Below, one piece after another: positions 35,586 through 47,028 of a DNA stretch of 64,000 nucleotides. The DNA is taken from positions 372,001-436,000 of the forward strand of contig JADFCQ010000002.1 in NCBI GenBank assembly GCA_015223225.1. Reading direction: 5' to 3'. Numbering within the stretch: position 1 is the first letter of the stretch; each line of letters begins with the position of its first letter. The translations under genes were made by a program, and so were the position numbers. The stretch is from Acetobacteraceae bacterium H6797 (lineage in GTDB: Bacteria > Pseudomonadota > Alphaproteobacteria > Acetobacterales > Acetobacteraceae). The notes beneath the pieces are model-generated. The model saw nothing but the letters and a program-made list of their open reading frames with translations. It was not told the origin of the DNA and made no database searches.

Positions 35586-36251
35586 TCAGCCAGGCCGACC
35601 CTCTTTGGCAAGGGACAAGATGTCTCTGGTCAATTCCTCGCCATCGGCGAAATGGGCGTCCGGTTGCAGCATCATGACACCGCCGTCATGCGCGGCGTCG
35701 CCGAGAAGGATTGCGGAGCAGCCGGCGGCGCGGGCGGCCTGCATATCCACGCCGGTATCGCCGATGAACCAGACGTCACGCCCGGGCGCGATGCCGAGCC
35801 GCGAGAGGGCGAGAAAAATCGCCGAGGGGTCGGGTTTGCCGCGCGGCGTATCCCCCGCACCCACAACCGCGCCGAAGAATCGGTCCCAGCCGAGATGGGC
35901 CGATTCGGCGCGGAGAATGCCGCCCTGCTTGTTCGAGACAACCGCCTGCGGCAGGTAGGAGGCCGCCTCCAGGGCCGTCAGGCTGCCCGGCAGGGGGGTG
36001 AGCACCTTGAGATGGTCCGCATGCACCGCCTCGTAGAAGATGGTGCGCGCCCGCTCCCATTCCGCGCCGAAAAGCGGCGGGAAGGCTTCGGCGAGGGCGA
36101 GGCGGGCGCGGGCCCGGACCTCTTCCTTCGTCCAGAGCGGCAGGCCGAAAGCCGCCAGCGCCGCATTCATCCCCGCCTGAACCCCCGCCCAGGCATCGAC
36201 CAGGGTATTGTCCCAGTCCCAGACGATGGCCTTGGGCGCGGGGGGCTTCAT
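35586..36251 (-). CDS. HAD family hydrolase (phosphoglycolate-phosphatase-like)
   Basis: 221 aa haloacid-dehalogenase phosphatase. Motif I VWDWDNTLVDAW (nucleophile and acid Asp), motif II VVSNKQ, motif III Lys in GKPDPSAIFLAL, motif IV WFIGDTGVDMQAA. A helical cap lies between motifs I and II as in Gph/PpaX proteins. Substrate unknown. It overlaps the D-amino-acid transaminase gene by 4 bp (ATGA), so the two are made together. Confidence 0.9.
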   Translation of the reverse strand: MKPPAPKAIVWDWDNTLVDAWAGVQAGMNAALAAFGLPLWTKEEVRARARLALAEAFPPLFGAEWERARTIFYEAVHADHLKVLTPLPGSLTALEAASYLPQAVVSNKQGGILRAESAHLGWDRFFGAVVGAGDTPRGKPDPSAIFLALSRLGIAPGRDVWFIGDTGVDMQAARAAGCSAILLGDAAHDGGVMMLQPDAHFADGEELTRDILSLAKEGRPG

Positions 36252-37117
36252 GCCGCGTTCTTCAGCCCGCCCGAGACGTGCCGGGCGAAGATCTCGAAGA
36301 GCTGGCGCACCACGGGGCCGACCTTGCCATCGGCCACCGGCACGCCGTCGATCTTCACGATGGGCTTCACGAAGGAGGTGGCCGAGGTGATGAAGGCTTC
36401 GCGCGCCCTCTTCATCTCATCGAGGCTGAAGGCGCGGTCCTCGACGACGAGGCCCGTGCCGTCCAGCTCGGCCAGCAGCGCCGCACGGGTGCAGCCGGGC
36501 AGGATCGCATGGCCCAGCGGCGGGCAGCGGATTACGCCATGCTCGTCCACGATCCAGAAGCTGGTCGCGGCACCCTCGGTCACCATGCCCTTATCGTCAT
36601 AGAGAATGGCCTCCATCGCGCCCTTCTCGCGGGCCGCCTGGCGGGCCATGCAATTGGGCAGGAGGTTGATGGTCTTGATGTCGCGGCGGTCCCAGCGCAG
36701 GTCGGGATGGGTGATGGCCGTCCCGGTCCAGGCATCGACATTGGTCGGATAGTCCTGCACGCGCTTGGCCGTCATCACCAGCGCGGGCGGCACCGGGTTC
36801 TTCGGGAAGGCATGGTCCCGGCGGGCGACGCCGCGGGTGATCTGCATATAGACCAGGCCCTCGGTGATGCGGTTCCGGCGCACCATCTCGGCGATGATCA
36901 GGCGCAGCGCGGCGCGGGACATCGGCATGGGCAGGGCCATCTCGCGGAGCGAGCGCTCCAGCCGGTCCAGATGCAGCTTCTCGTCGATGAAACGGCCGTT
37001 GTGGATATGCACCACTTCGTAGATGCCGTCGCCGAACTGGTAGCCACGGTCCTCGATATTCACGGAGGCATCGCGCTGCGGCACATAGGCGCCGTTCACA
37101 TAGGCAATACGAGACAT
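36248..37117 (-). CDS. dat: D-amino-acid transaminase (class IV PLP enzyme)
   Basis: 289 aa fold-type IV aminotransferase. It begins MSRIAYVNGAYVPQRDASVNIEDRGYQFGDGIYEVV, typical of bacterial Dat; the PLP lysine lies in DIKTINLLPNCMARQAA, and the cofactor phosphate loop in ITSATSFVKPI. In bacteria this supplies D-glutamate/D-alanine or breaks down D-amino acids; branched-chain or 4-amino-4-deoxychorismate relatives are less likely given the N-terminus. It lies downstream of ntrX across 100 bp. Confidence 0.9.
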   Translation of the reverse strand: MSRIAYVNGAYVPQRDASVNIEDRGYQFGDGIYEVVHIHNGRFIDEKLHLDRLERSLREMALPMPMSRAALRLIIAEMVRRNRITEGLVYMQITRGVARRDHAFPKNPVPPALVMTAKRVQDYPTNVDAWTGTAITHPDLRWDRRDIKTINLLPNCMARQAAREKGAMEAILYDDKGMVTEGAATSFWIVDEHGVIRCPPLGHAILPGCTRAALLAELDGTGLVVEDRAFSLDEMKRAREAFITSATSFVKPIVKIDGVPVADGKVGPVVRQLFEIFARHVSGGLKNAA

Positions 37118-37217
37118 TCGCTATCCCCTCTCGGGGCTCCTTGGTGCCCGAGGCATAGAACAGATCGCCGAAGGGCGGAATCGCCCGCCGGCGTGAATCT
37201 GCTCTACGAAATCGGCT

Positions 37218-38618
37218 TTAATCCCCTGCTGGCGCCCTGTCCTCGGCATGGACGCCGAGGAACTTGAGCTTGCGGTGCAGCGCGCTGCGCTCCATGCCCA
37301 CGAAATTGGCCGTGCGGCTGATATTCCCGCCGAAGCGCAGCAGCTGGGCCTCGAGATACTGGCGCTCGAACAGTTCCCGCGCCTCGCGCAGCGGCAGGGT
37401 CATGATCTCGCTCGATCGGTCGAGCTTGAGCATGGCCGGCGCCTGGGAATTCACCTCGGGCGGCAGCATCTCGGCGCGGATGGGCTCACCGGGCCCGCCG
37501 GGGGCCATGATGAGCATCCAGTCGATCATGTTGCGGAGCTGGCGGACATTGCCGGGCCATTCATAGGCCTGAAGCGCCGCCATCGCGTCCTCGCCGATCT
37601 CGCGCGCGGCCATGCCCGAGGCCTCGGCGGAGCGGGCGAGGAAATAGCGGGCGAGCGCCGGCACGTCTTCGCGCCGATCGCGCAGCGCGGGGATGATCAG
37701 CGGCACCACGGCCAGGCGGTAGTAGAGATCCTCGCGGAAGCGCCCCGCTGTGATCTCGGCCTTGAGATCGCGGTTGGTCGTCGCCAGCACGCGGACATCG
37801 ACCTTCACCCGCTGAGCGCCGCCGATGCGCTCGAAACCCTGCTCCTGCAAGGCGCGGACGATCTTGCCCTGGGTCTCCAGCGGCATATCGGCCACTTCGT
37901 CGAGCAGCAGCGTGCCGCCATGAGCGCGTTCCAGAACGCCGGTCCGGCGCGGGGTCTGGTTCGCGGCATCGGCCTCGACGCCGAAAAGCTCCTCCTCGAA
38001 CCGCGCTGGATTGAGCGTGGCGCAGTTCAGGGCGACGAAAGGCGCGTCCGAGCGGCGGGAGCGCGCATGGATCATGCGCGCCGCCACTTCCTTGCCCGCG
38101 CCGGCCGGCCCGGTGATCAGCACGCGCGAGCCGGTGGGCGCCACCTTCTCGATGGCCGAGCGAAGCTGGGAGATGGGCGCGGAATTGCCGAGCAGCTCGA
38201 CCTCCGCCCCCGCGCGCAGCTTCAGTTCGCTGTTCTCGCGCTTGAGCCGGGCGGCCTCCAGCGCGCGCTCAACGATGAGCAGCAGCCGGTCGGACTTGAA
38301 GGGCTTCTCGATGAAGTCATAGGCGCCCTGCTGGATCGCCTGCACAGCGGTCTCGATGGTGCCGTGGCCCGAAATCATCACGACCGGCACCTGCGGCTCC
38401 TCCCGATGGAAGGTGTCGAGGATGCCCAGCCCGTCCAGCTTGGAATTCTGGAGCCAGATATCGAGGATGACCATCGAGGGCCGCCGCGCCCGGAAGGCGG
38501 CGATGGCGGTGTCGCTGTTATGGGCGACGCGCGTCTCGTAGCCCTCGTCCGAGAGGATGCCCTCGATCAGCGCGCGGATGTCCGGCTCGTCGTCGACGAT
38601 CAGGATCTCATGCGCCAT
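37218..38618 (-). CDS. ntrX: Nitrogen regulation response regulator NtrX
   Basis: 466 aa from the ATG at 38618 (MAHEILIVDDEPDIR). Receiver domain with phospho-Asp D53 (ILDIWL), AAA+ domain with Walker A GPAGAGKEVAAR and Walker B LLLDEVADM, and a Fis-type HTH at the end (NISRTANFVGMERSALHRKL). The sigma-54 contact loop GAFTGA is absent: the place after LFG reads VEADAANQTPRRTGVLE. This is known for alphaproteobacterial NtrX and suggests it does not open sigma-54 promoters. It overlaps the ntrY end by 11 bp. Confidence 0.95.
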   Translation of the reverse strand: MAHEILIVDDEPDIRALIEGILSDEGYETRVAHNSDTAIAAFRARRPSMVILDIWLQNSKLDGLGILDTFHREEPQVPVVMISGHGTIETAVQAIQQGAYDFIEKPFKSDRLLLIVERALEAARLKRENSELKLRAGAEVELLGNSAPISQLRSAIEKVAPTGSRVLITGPAGAGKEVAARMIHARSRRSDAPFVALNCATLNPARFEEELFGVEADAANQTPRRTGVLERAHGGTLLLDEVADMPLETQGKIVRALQEQGFERIGGAQRVKVDVRVLATTNRDLKAEITAGRFREDLYYRLAVVPLIIPALRDRREDVPALARYFLARSAEASGMAAREIGEDAMAALQAYEWPGNVRQLRNMIDWMLIMAPGGPGEPIRAEMLPPEVNSQAPAMLKLDRSSEIMTLPLREARELFERQYLEAQLLRFGGNISRTANFVGMERSALHRKLKFLGVHAEDRAPAGD

Positions 38619-40994
38619 GCCGCAGGGCCTCCACTCCTTCCGAACCGACTGCTTGAGTCTGGTCTGCATTGTCGGGCAAGTGCCGTGGGAGAACCAGGAT
38701 GGCTCGCGCGCCCGTCTGGCCCGACTCGTCCGCCGCCCGATCCTCCAGGATCAGCCGGCCCCCATGGTCCTCCATGATCTTCTTCACGATGGCAAGGCCC
38801 AGCCCCGTGCCCTTGGGCTTATGAGTGACATAGGGCTCGGTCAGCCTTTCGCGATCTTCGCCTTTTGGTAGGCCGATACCATCATCCTCGATCACCAGGT
38901 GAAGGTCCTCCCCCTCGCTGCTCACCGTCACGCCGATGGTGCCGATGCGCTCGCCCGTGGCCGGCGGCTCACCGGCCGACTCGGCCGCGTCCCGCGCCGC
39001 CTGATGCCGCATGGCCACCGCATCGGCGGCGTTCTGCAGCAGGTTGGTCAGCGCCTGGCCGAGCAGCCGGCGATCGCATTGGATGGGCGGCAGCCCCTCC
39101 TCGAAGCGTGTGTCGTAGAGAATGTCCGGATGGGCGTCGCGTTGCAGGACGAGTGCCTCGCGGGCGATCTGGGCGAGATTTTCCTCCCGCATCACCGGCT
39201 GCGGCATGCGGGCGAAGGCGGAGAATTCGTCGACCATGCGCCCGATATCGCCGACCTGCCGCACAATGGTGTCGGTGCAGGCGACGAATGTGTCCGGGTC
39301 GTTGGTGATCTGCTTGAGATAGCGCCGCTTCAGCCGTTCGGCCGAGAGCTGGATGGGCGTCAGCGGGTTCTTGATCTCATGGGCGATGCGCCGCGCGACA
39401 TCCGCCCAGGCCGCCTTGCGCTGGGCGGAGAGCAATTCGGTGATGTCGTCGAAGGTCAGAACCAGGCCCACGAGCTGCCCCTGCTGCAGCTCCGCGCCGA
39501 TCCTGGCGAGCAGGGTGCGGCGATTATGCGGCGGCCCGATGGGGATCTGCTCCGTGCGAGACCTTTCGGGGTGGCTCGAGAAGGCCTCGATCAGCGGGGC
39601 GAATTCCGGCACCACCCGGGCGAGCGGCAGGCCGATCGCAGCATCCAGCTCGATGCCCAGCAGCACGCTGGCACTGCGATTGGGCAGGTTGATGCGCCCG
39701 CCGGGATCGAGCCCGATCACGCCGGCGGAGACGCCCGAAAGCACCGTCTCGGTGAAGCGGCGGCGCTCGTCGATCTGGCGATAGGCCTCCATCAGCTCCG
39801 CCCGCTGCGCGCCGAGCTGGCTCGTCATGCGGTTGAAGGCGCGGGAGAGGCTGGCCACCTCGTCATCGGCCAGGCCCTCGACCACGCGCACCGAGAGGTC
39901 GCCCCCGCGCACCCGTTCGGCCGCATGGATGAGGCGGATGATGGGCCTCGCGAGCTGGTTCGCCAGCACGAGGCCGATCAGCACCGCGGCCAGCAGCACC
40001 AGCAACGTCGCGATGGCGAAAATCAGCGCGAAGGTGATCTGCAAGCCCGATCGGTTCCGGTCGAGCTGGTCATATTCCTGGAAGGCCAGCTCCGTTCGCC
40101 GCATGTGCTCGATCACGCCCTGGTCGACCGGGCGGCCGATGAGCAGCATGAGCCCGGGCGGGATATCCAGCCCCACCAGCGCCCTCACCCGGCCCTCGGA
40201 CTCACCCGGCAGCACGGCGACCTCGCCCGAGCGCACCAGTTCCATCGCCCAGGCGGGCGGCGGATCGAGCACGCCGACGGTGGTGAAGCCGGCATGGGCC
40301 ACGACCTTGCCCAGCACGGGGTCGAAGACCACCGCGTCGGTCAGGCCGCGCAGCGAGGTATGGGTCGCGAGCACGCGGGCGAAGCCCAGGGCGTTATCCG
40401 GCAGGAAGACCTGGGCTGCGCGATTGAGGTCGGCGGCCATGGCCAGAGCATCGATGCGGATATTGTTCCGATGCTCTTCCAGATAGGCGCGCGAGGCGAT
40501 CAGGCTCGCCTCCAGCGTGTTGCGCACGCGGTCGCTGAACCAGGCCTGGATGCCGGTATTGAAGAAAATGGCGGAGAAGATCGCGACCGTGAGCGCGGGC
40601 CCGACGGCAACCACGGAGAAGAGCAGCACGAGCCGCGTATGCAGCTTGGAGCCCGCCGAGCCGCGCCGCCGCTCGGCCCAGACGCGCACCAGCCGGCCCG
40701 CGAGCGAGGCGCCTAGCAGGAGCAGCACAGTCGAATTGACCAGGACGATGGCGACGATCTGCCCCGCGCTGGTCGGCCCGATGGGGCTGCCGCCCGAGAG
40801 CAGAACGAAGGTCGCGATGCCCGCGAGCAACGCCGCAACGGCGAGGCCAAGCGTCATGCCGCGCCCGAGCAGCACATCGGCGATACGGCGCACCCAGCTC
40901 TGGCGCGCACGCCCGGCCGCGAGCATGGCGCGGGCTTCGGCACGGCCCCGCCTGCCGCGCCGCTGGAACAGGCGCGAGAGGCGACCGCCCGCCA

Positions 40995-40995
<1 letters not shown>
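38608..40995 (-). CDS. ntrY: Sensor histidine kinase NtrY
   Basis: 795 aa membrane kinase, partner of NtrX. Three hydrophobic segments in the first 150 residues, an extracytoplasmic region, then a further TM (LVLLAAVLIGLVLANQ), HAMP, PAS (GVIGLDPGGRINLPNRSASV), HisKA with phospho-His in RRIAHEIKNPLTPIQLSAER, and HATPase (LLQNAADAV; DDGIGLP; GTGLGLAIVKKI). It starts at 40995, sharing one base with the ntrC stop. Sensing of nitrogen or redox state is known for the family, but the signal is not settled. Confidence 0.96.
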
Positions 40996-42436
<1,441 letters not shown>

Positions 42437-42440
<4 letters not shown>

Positions 42441-43594
42441 GCGTCGATCGGAAAGGGTCGTGAAACGGGCACCGCCGGAGCGATGGGCATGGAAAGGCGG
42501 AAGACGGTCCGCCCCGGCCGGCTGTCGCATTCGATCAGCGCGCCATGATCGGCCACCAGCTTCGCGACGAGGGCGAGGCCGAGCCCCTGCCCCCCACGCT
42601 TGGTGGAGACGAATGGGTCGAAGAGCGAGGCGCGGACCTCGTCGGGGATGCCCCCGCCATTGTCGCGCACCGAGATCTGCAAGGGCAGGTCGACGCGCTC
42701 GGACGAGCCCGGCACGGCGATGCGGACACCATGGTGATAGGCGGTCATCAGATGGATCTCGCCACCGACCGGCGGCGCCGCCTCGGCCGCGTTCTTCACG
42801 AGGTTCAGCAGCACCTGGATCAGCAGATCCCGATTGCCCCAGACGGGGGGAAGCGAGGGGTCGTAATCCTCGTGGATATTGATATGCGCGGCGAAGCCCC
42901 GCTCTGCCACGCGGCGGACATGGTCCAGCACCTCGTGGATATTGACCGGCGCGCATTCCACCGGCCGCTCGCTGAACATGTCCATCCGCTCGACGAGATT
43001 GCGGATGCGGTCCGCCTCGTCCTGGATGAGGGTGCAAAGCTCGCGGTCGCCTTCGCTCGCGCTGCTTTCCAGCAACTGGGCGGCGCCACGGATGCCGGAG
43101 AGCGGGTTCTTCACCTCATGGGCCAGCATCTCGGCCATGGCGGAAGCCCCGCGCGCGGCACCCCGGAAGGTGAGCTGGCGGTCGAGCTTCTGGGCCGTCG
43201 AGCCGTCTTGCAAGGTCAGCACCACGCCGCCGGAGAGTTCGGGCAGCGGCGCGCCGCGCACCGAGACGCCCTGGCGATGCAGCCGCGGGCTTTCCAGCAC
43301 GAGGTCATGGTCGGAGACCGGCGCATCCGTCGCCCGCACCTGCTCGACCAGCGAGAAGACGCGGCTGTCGGTCGGGATCAGATCGCCCAGCGTATGCTGC
43401 GCCAGCGAGGCAACGGAAAGCTGGAAGAAGAGCTCGGCCGGCGGATTGGCGAAGCGGAAGCGGTTATCCGCATCCAGCACCACGACCGGCACCGGCAGCG
43501 CGCCCAGGATGGCCGAGGCCTCCAGCGCCGGGGCCGAGGGGCGCAACGCCCTGGCGATCCCGGCGGCCGCCCGGCGGGCGAGCGTCGAACTCAT
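42437..43594 (-). CDS. ntrB: Nitrogen regulation sensor kinase NtrB (NR(II))
   Basis: 385 aa soluble kinase/phosphatase. PAS domain in the first 130 residues ([23 protein letters not shown]), HisKA phospho-His in [20 protein letters not shown], and HATPase with [20 protein letters not shown] and [10 protein letters not shown]. No TM segment. The stop overlaps ntrC and the start overlaps the dusB end by 4 bp, giving a coupled dusB-ntrB-ntrC unit. Confidence 0.97.
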
Positions 43595-44706
43595 GCGGCG
43601 AGCGCCTCGTCATCGCCCGAACGGGCGGCGCGGCCGGCTTCGCTGTAACGCTCCCGCGTCGCCTCGACGCCCGCTTCCACCAGCGGCTCGTAGAAGGCGC
43701 GGATGGTGTCGATCGCCTGCTCGACCGTATCGGCATGGTTGATCTTCACGCGGAACTCGGCCGAGCCCGGCAGGCCCTTGGAATACCAGGCGACATGCTT
43801 GCGCGCGAGGCGAAGGCCCGGATCGCGGCCGTGATGCTCAAGCATCGCGCCGTAATGGGCCATGAGCGTCGCATATTGCTCGGCGATGCTTGGCTCATCG
43901 GGCAGCACGCCGGTGAGGAGATATTCAGCCACCTGGCGCATCAGCCAGGGGCGGCCATAGGCGCCACGGCCGATCATGACGCCGTCGGCATTGGAGAGGC
44001 GCAGCGCCTCGGCCGCATCCTCCGGGCCCAGGATGTCGCCATTGACGATGACGGGCAGCTTCGTCGCGGCCTTCACCCCGGCCACGAAAGCCCAATCCGC
44101 GACGCCGGTGTAGAACATCTGCCGGGTGCGGCCATGGACCGTCACCATGCGGATGCCGCATTCCTCGGCGATGCGCGCGAGGTTCGGCGCGTTCAACGAA
44201 TTATGGTCCCAGCCCATGCGCATCTTGAGCGTGACCGGGACGGAGACGGCCTTGACCGTCGCCTCGAGGATGCGGGCCGCATGCACCTCATCCTTCATCA
44301 GCGCGGAACCGGCCGACTGGCCGACGGCCACCTTCTTCACCGGGCAGCCGAAATTGATGTCGACGATGGCCGCACCCTTGTCGACCGCCACGCGCGCCGC
44401 CTCGGCCATCACCTGCGGGTCGCAGCCCGCGAGCTGGACGGAGGCCGGGCCGCCGAAACCGTCGATCTCGGCCATTTTCAGCGTGGTGCGGTTCTCCCGG
44501 ACCATGGCGGCGGAGGCGATCATCTCGCTCACCACCATGGGGGCCCCGAGGCCGCGGGCCATGCGGCGGAACGGCAGGTCCGTCACGCCCGACATGGGGG
44601 CGAGGATCACGGGCGCCTCGATCCGCGCGCCGCCGAGGTCGATCGGGGCGATCAGGGGCTTATGGGCCTGCTCGGGCTGGCGATGGGGGGTGGCCATGCT
44701 CATCAT
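43591..44706 (-). CDS. dusB: tRNA-dihydrouridine synthase DusB (NifR3)
   Basis: FMN enzyme that reduces uridines in the tRNA D-loop. About 371 aa. TIM-barrel motifs: VILAPMSGVTDLPFRRMARG, VDINFGCPVKKV with the catalytic Cys, VTVHGRTRQMFYTG, and VNGDILGPEDA with GVMIGRGAYGRPWL. The start is uncertain: three in-frame ATGs lie at 44706, 44703 and 44697 in the run ATGATGAGCATGGCC, none with a clear ribosome site; the frame also extends to 44775. The place before ntrB is the classical nifR3-ntrBC order. Confidence 0.95.
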   Translation of the reverse strand: MMSMATPHRQPEQAHKPLIAPIDLGGARIEAPVILAPMSGVTDLPFRRMARGLGAPMVVSEMIASAAMVRENRTTLKMAEIDGFGGPASVQLAGCDPQVMAEAARVAVDKGAAIVDINFGCPVKKVAVGQSAGSALMKDEVHAARILEATVKAVSVPVTLKMRMGWDHNSLNAPNLARIAEECGIRMVTVHGRTRQMFYTGVADWAFVAGVKAATKLPVIVNGDILGPEDAAEALRLSNADGVMIGRGAYGRPWLMRQVAEYLLTGVLPDEPSIAEQYATLMAHYGAMLEHHGRDPGLRLARKHVAWYSKGLPGSAEFRVKINHADTVEQAIDTIRAFYEPLVEAGVEATRERYSEAGRAARSGDDEALAA

Positions 44707-44894
44707 TTGGGCAATGTAGTCGCCATTCTCTCGCACCGCAACGCGGAGACTTGTCCTGAAACCGGGCAGCCGCAACGCGTGAGGGCAGCGGTTGCCGCAC
44801 GCTTGGGCGATTCCAGGCTTATCACCGGCGCGTGTACGAGACAGGTGCCGGTTTTCCGCGCCACGTTTCCGTCAAGGGGCGCGGATAGGGGCGA

Positions 44895-46082
44895 TCAGCC
44901 CGGCACCAGCAGGCTGACTGCCGCCTGAGCGGCGATCCCCTCTCCACGGCCCGTAAAACCGAGCTTTTCCGTGGTCGTGGCCTTCACCGAGACGCGGCTC
45001 TCCGGCACGCCGAGCATCTCGGCCAACCGGGCGATCATCGCCGGAGCATGGGGCGTGATCTTCGGCCGCTCGCAGATCAGCGTCACGTCGAGATTGCAGA
45101 GAATGGCACCCCGGGCCGCGATCCGCTCCGCCGCATGGCGCAGAAAGCGGGCACTGTCGGCATCCTTCCACTCCGCCTCGCTGGGCGGGAAATGGCGGCC
45201 GATATCCCCCTCGGCCAGGGCGCCGTAGATGGCGTCGCACAGCGCATGGATGCCCACATCCGCGTCCGAATGGCCCGAAAGCCCCAGCGGATGCGGCACC
45301 GTGACGCCGCAAAGCACCAGCGGCCGGCCCTCGACCAGGCGGTGCACGTCGAACCCGGTGCCGGTGCGGGGCAGCATCTGAGCGGTCAGGTCCTGGGTCA
45401 CGCGGTCAAAATCCTCAGGGCGGGTGATCTTGATATTGCGCTCGCTGCCGGGGACCAGCGCCACGGGCAGGCCCGTCGCCTCCAGGAGGGAGGCATCGTC
45501 CGTCCCCTCCAGCTTCGCCGCGCGATGGGCTTCGAGGAAGGGCGCGAAGCGGAAGGCCTGGGGGGTCTGCGCCCGGTAGAGCCCGTCGCGCGGCACCGTC
45601 GTCACGATGAGCCCGCCCTCGCCACGCTTGAGCGTGTCGCTGACGGGCTGGGCCGGGATGGCGCCCGGATGGGTTTCCAGCATGGCGATCAGGCTCGCGA
45701 TGGTGCCGGCGGGCACCACGGGGCGGGCGCCGTCATGCACCAGCACGATATCGGGCGGGTCCTGCGCCAGGGCGGTCAGGCCGGCGGCGACGCTTTCCTG
45801 CCTCGTGGTGCCGCCCGGCACCGGCGGCAGATGCGGCAGCCCGGCCAAAACCTCGGCCACCCGCGCCTCCTCGCCCGGAGGGGCCACGGGCAGCAGCCGC
45901 TCGCACAGCCCTTCGGCCAGCAGCGCCTCGGCCGCGTGGCGCAGCACGGGGCGGCCGAGCAGGGGCGCGAATTGCTTGGGAAGCAGCCCGCCGAAGCGGC
46001 TGCCACGCCCTGCGGCGAGCAGAATCGCCGCCACACGCGGCTTTGAAGCGAGGCTTTGCGAGAGGGAGGGCAGATCGGTCAC
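44895..46082 (-). CDS. ispDF: Bifunctional IspD/IspF, MEP pathway
   Basis: Fused enzyme making 4-diphosphocytidyl-methylerythritol and then methylerythritol cyclodiphosphate for isoprenoids. 395 aa. IspD part (about 15-235): [27 protein letters not shown] and [11 protein letters not shown]. IspF part (about 240-395): [26 protein letters not shown] and [14 protein letters not shown] with zinc ligands. The fusion is the norm in alphaproteobacteria. A 188-bp gap to dusB probably holds the promoter of the ntr unit, though I see no clear box. Confidence 0.97.
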   Translation of the reverse strand: MTDLPSLSQSLASKPRVAAILLAAGRGSRFGGLLPKQFAPLLGRPVLRHAAEALLAEGLCERLLPVAPPGEEARVAEVLAGLPHLPPVPGGTTRQESVAAGLTALAQDPPDIVLVHDGARPVVPAGTIASLIAMLETHPGAIPAQPVSDTLKRGEGGLIVTTVPRDGLYRAQTPQAFRFAPFLEAHRAAKLEGTDDASLLEATGLPVALVPGSERNIKITRPEDFDRVTQDLTAQMLPRTGTGFDVHRLVEGRPLVLCGVTVPHPLGLSGHSDADVGIHALCDAIYGALAEGDIGRHFPPSEAEWKDADSARFLRHAAERIAARGAILCNLDVTLICERPKITPHAPAMIARLAEMLGVPESRVSVKATTTEKLGFTGRGEGIAAQAAVSLLVPG

Positions 46083-46108
46083 GCGCGGGGTGTAGAGCAG
46101 AAAAGGCC

Positions 46109-46128
46109 GAGGGGGGAGGCCCCCCCTT
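46109..46128. other. GC hairpin in the ispDF / 46159 divergent region
   Basis: AGGGGGG-AGGC-CCCCCCT, 7 bp, 27 bp before the ispDF start. On the minus strand a short TTTT lies 8 nt after it, so a leader attenuator is conceivable but weak. Confidence 0.3.
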
Positions 46129-46158
46129 TCCGCTCATCGAGAGCCCCTTCCCTAGGAC

Positions 46159-46686
46159 ATGGCCCAGGCACATATCCCTCCGATGCAAATCCCGACCCGT
46201 GAGGACGCGACAGGCATGATCGCCCATGCCGTGCCGCTGCCGCCCGAAGCCCTGCCGCCCGTCGCGCCCGATGCGCTGATGGAGGCATGGCGCCGCGCGG
46301 CCCAGGCGGCCCGCGCCCATCGCTGGGGGCCGCCGCGAAGCTTCCTTTTTCCGCCCGGCGCGGGGCCTGGGCAGGAGAGCGAGGGCCGGCTCCAGCTCAC
46401 CGACCGGGATGCCTGCTGCTGGGCCGCCTCGGTGGATGGCAGCGTGGGGCTCGACACACTCGGCGGCGTCGCCCTCTGCCTCAGGCTGCTCGCGCTGGTG
46501 GAGTTGCTGGGGCGGGCGCCCTGGGCGGCCGGGCTCTTCGATATCGGCCCGCTCGGCATCGAACTGGACCCGAGATTGCTCGAAGCCGCGGCCAAGCATG
46601 GGCTCGACGGAGACGCGAGGTTCGACGAAAAGCAGATGCGCCGTCTATTCTCGCGCTCACTCTCCGCCGGAGTCGCACCGTCATGA
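46159..46686 (+). CDS. Hypothetical protein
   Basis: 175 aa, no family recognised. Pro-rich beginning, then a stretch with WRRAAQAARAHRWGPPRSFLFPPG and LTDRDACCWAASVDGSVGLDTLGGVALCLRLLALVELLGRAPWAAGLF, where the latter half is one hydrophobic helix, then a charged tail. No signal peptide. It overlaps the next gene (a lipoprotein) by 4 bp, so both are likely made together. Codon use is like its neighbours. Confidence 0.6.
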   Translation: MAQAHIPPMQIPTREDATGMIAHAVPLPPEALPPVAPDALMEAWRRAAQAARAHRWGPPRSFLFPPGAGPGQESEGRLQLTDRDACCWAASVDGSVGLDTLGGVALCLRLLALVELLGRAPWAAGLFDIGPLGIELDPRLLEAAAKHGLDGDARFDEKQMRRLFSRSLSAGVAPS

Positions 46687-46997
46687 AACGCCTGACCCTC
46701 GCCCTGCCCCTGCTCGCGCTGCTGAGCGCCTGCGCCTCCGGCCCGCGCGATCCTGCCGATGCGCAGCGCGAGGCCGCCTGCCGCGCCGAGGCAGAGCGCG
46801 TGATGCGCCTGCAGGACCCGGGCCAGGCGATGCGCGACGATGAGGCCGAGAGCCGCCAGGGCATGCTCGGCACCCAGAACCGCTCCATCTCGACCGGCGT
46901 GCTGAGCCAGCGCTTCGCGCTCCAGCGCCAGACCGAGGATTGCGTGCGCGCCAACCGGCCCGCGCCACAGCCTGTGACGGGGACGCGGGGCTCCTGA
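46683..46997 (+). CDS. Small putative lipoprotein
   Basis: 104 aa. Signal peptide with lipobox: MKRLTLALPLLALLSACASG, cleavage before C17. The mature part is charged and Gln/Arg-rich (DPADAQREAACRAEAERVMRLQDPGQAMRDDEAES) with two further Cys. The short ATG-overlapping start (46683) fits coupling with the previous ORF. Family unknown; probably outer- or inner-membrane anchored in the periplasm. Confidence 0.7.
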   Translation: MKRLTLALPLLALLSACASGPRDPADAQREAACRAEAERVMRLQDPGQAMRDDEAESRQGMLGTQNRSISTGVLSQRFALQRQTEDCVRANRPAPQPVTGTRGS

Positions 46998-47028
46998 CCT
47001 GCCCGCCTTTGGCGCCATAGGGAGGGCG

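Noticed and set aside
38899-40716. 605-aa open frame on the plus strand across ntrY
   Set aside because: Antisense shadow of ntrY; no recognisable domain.
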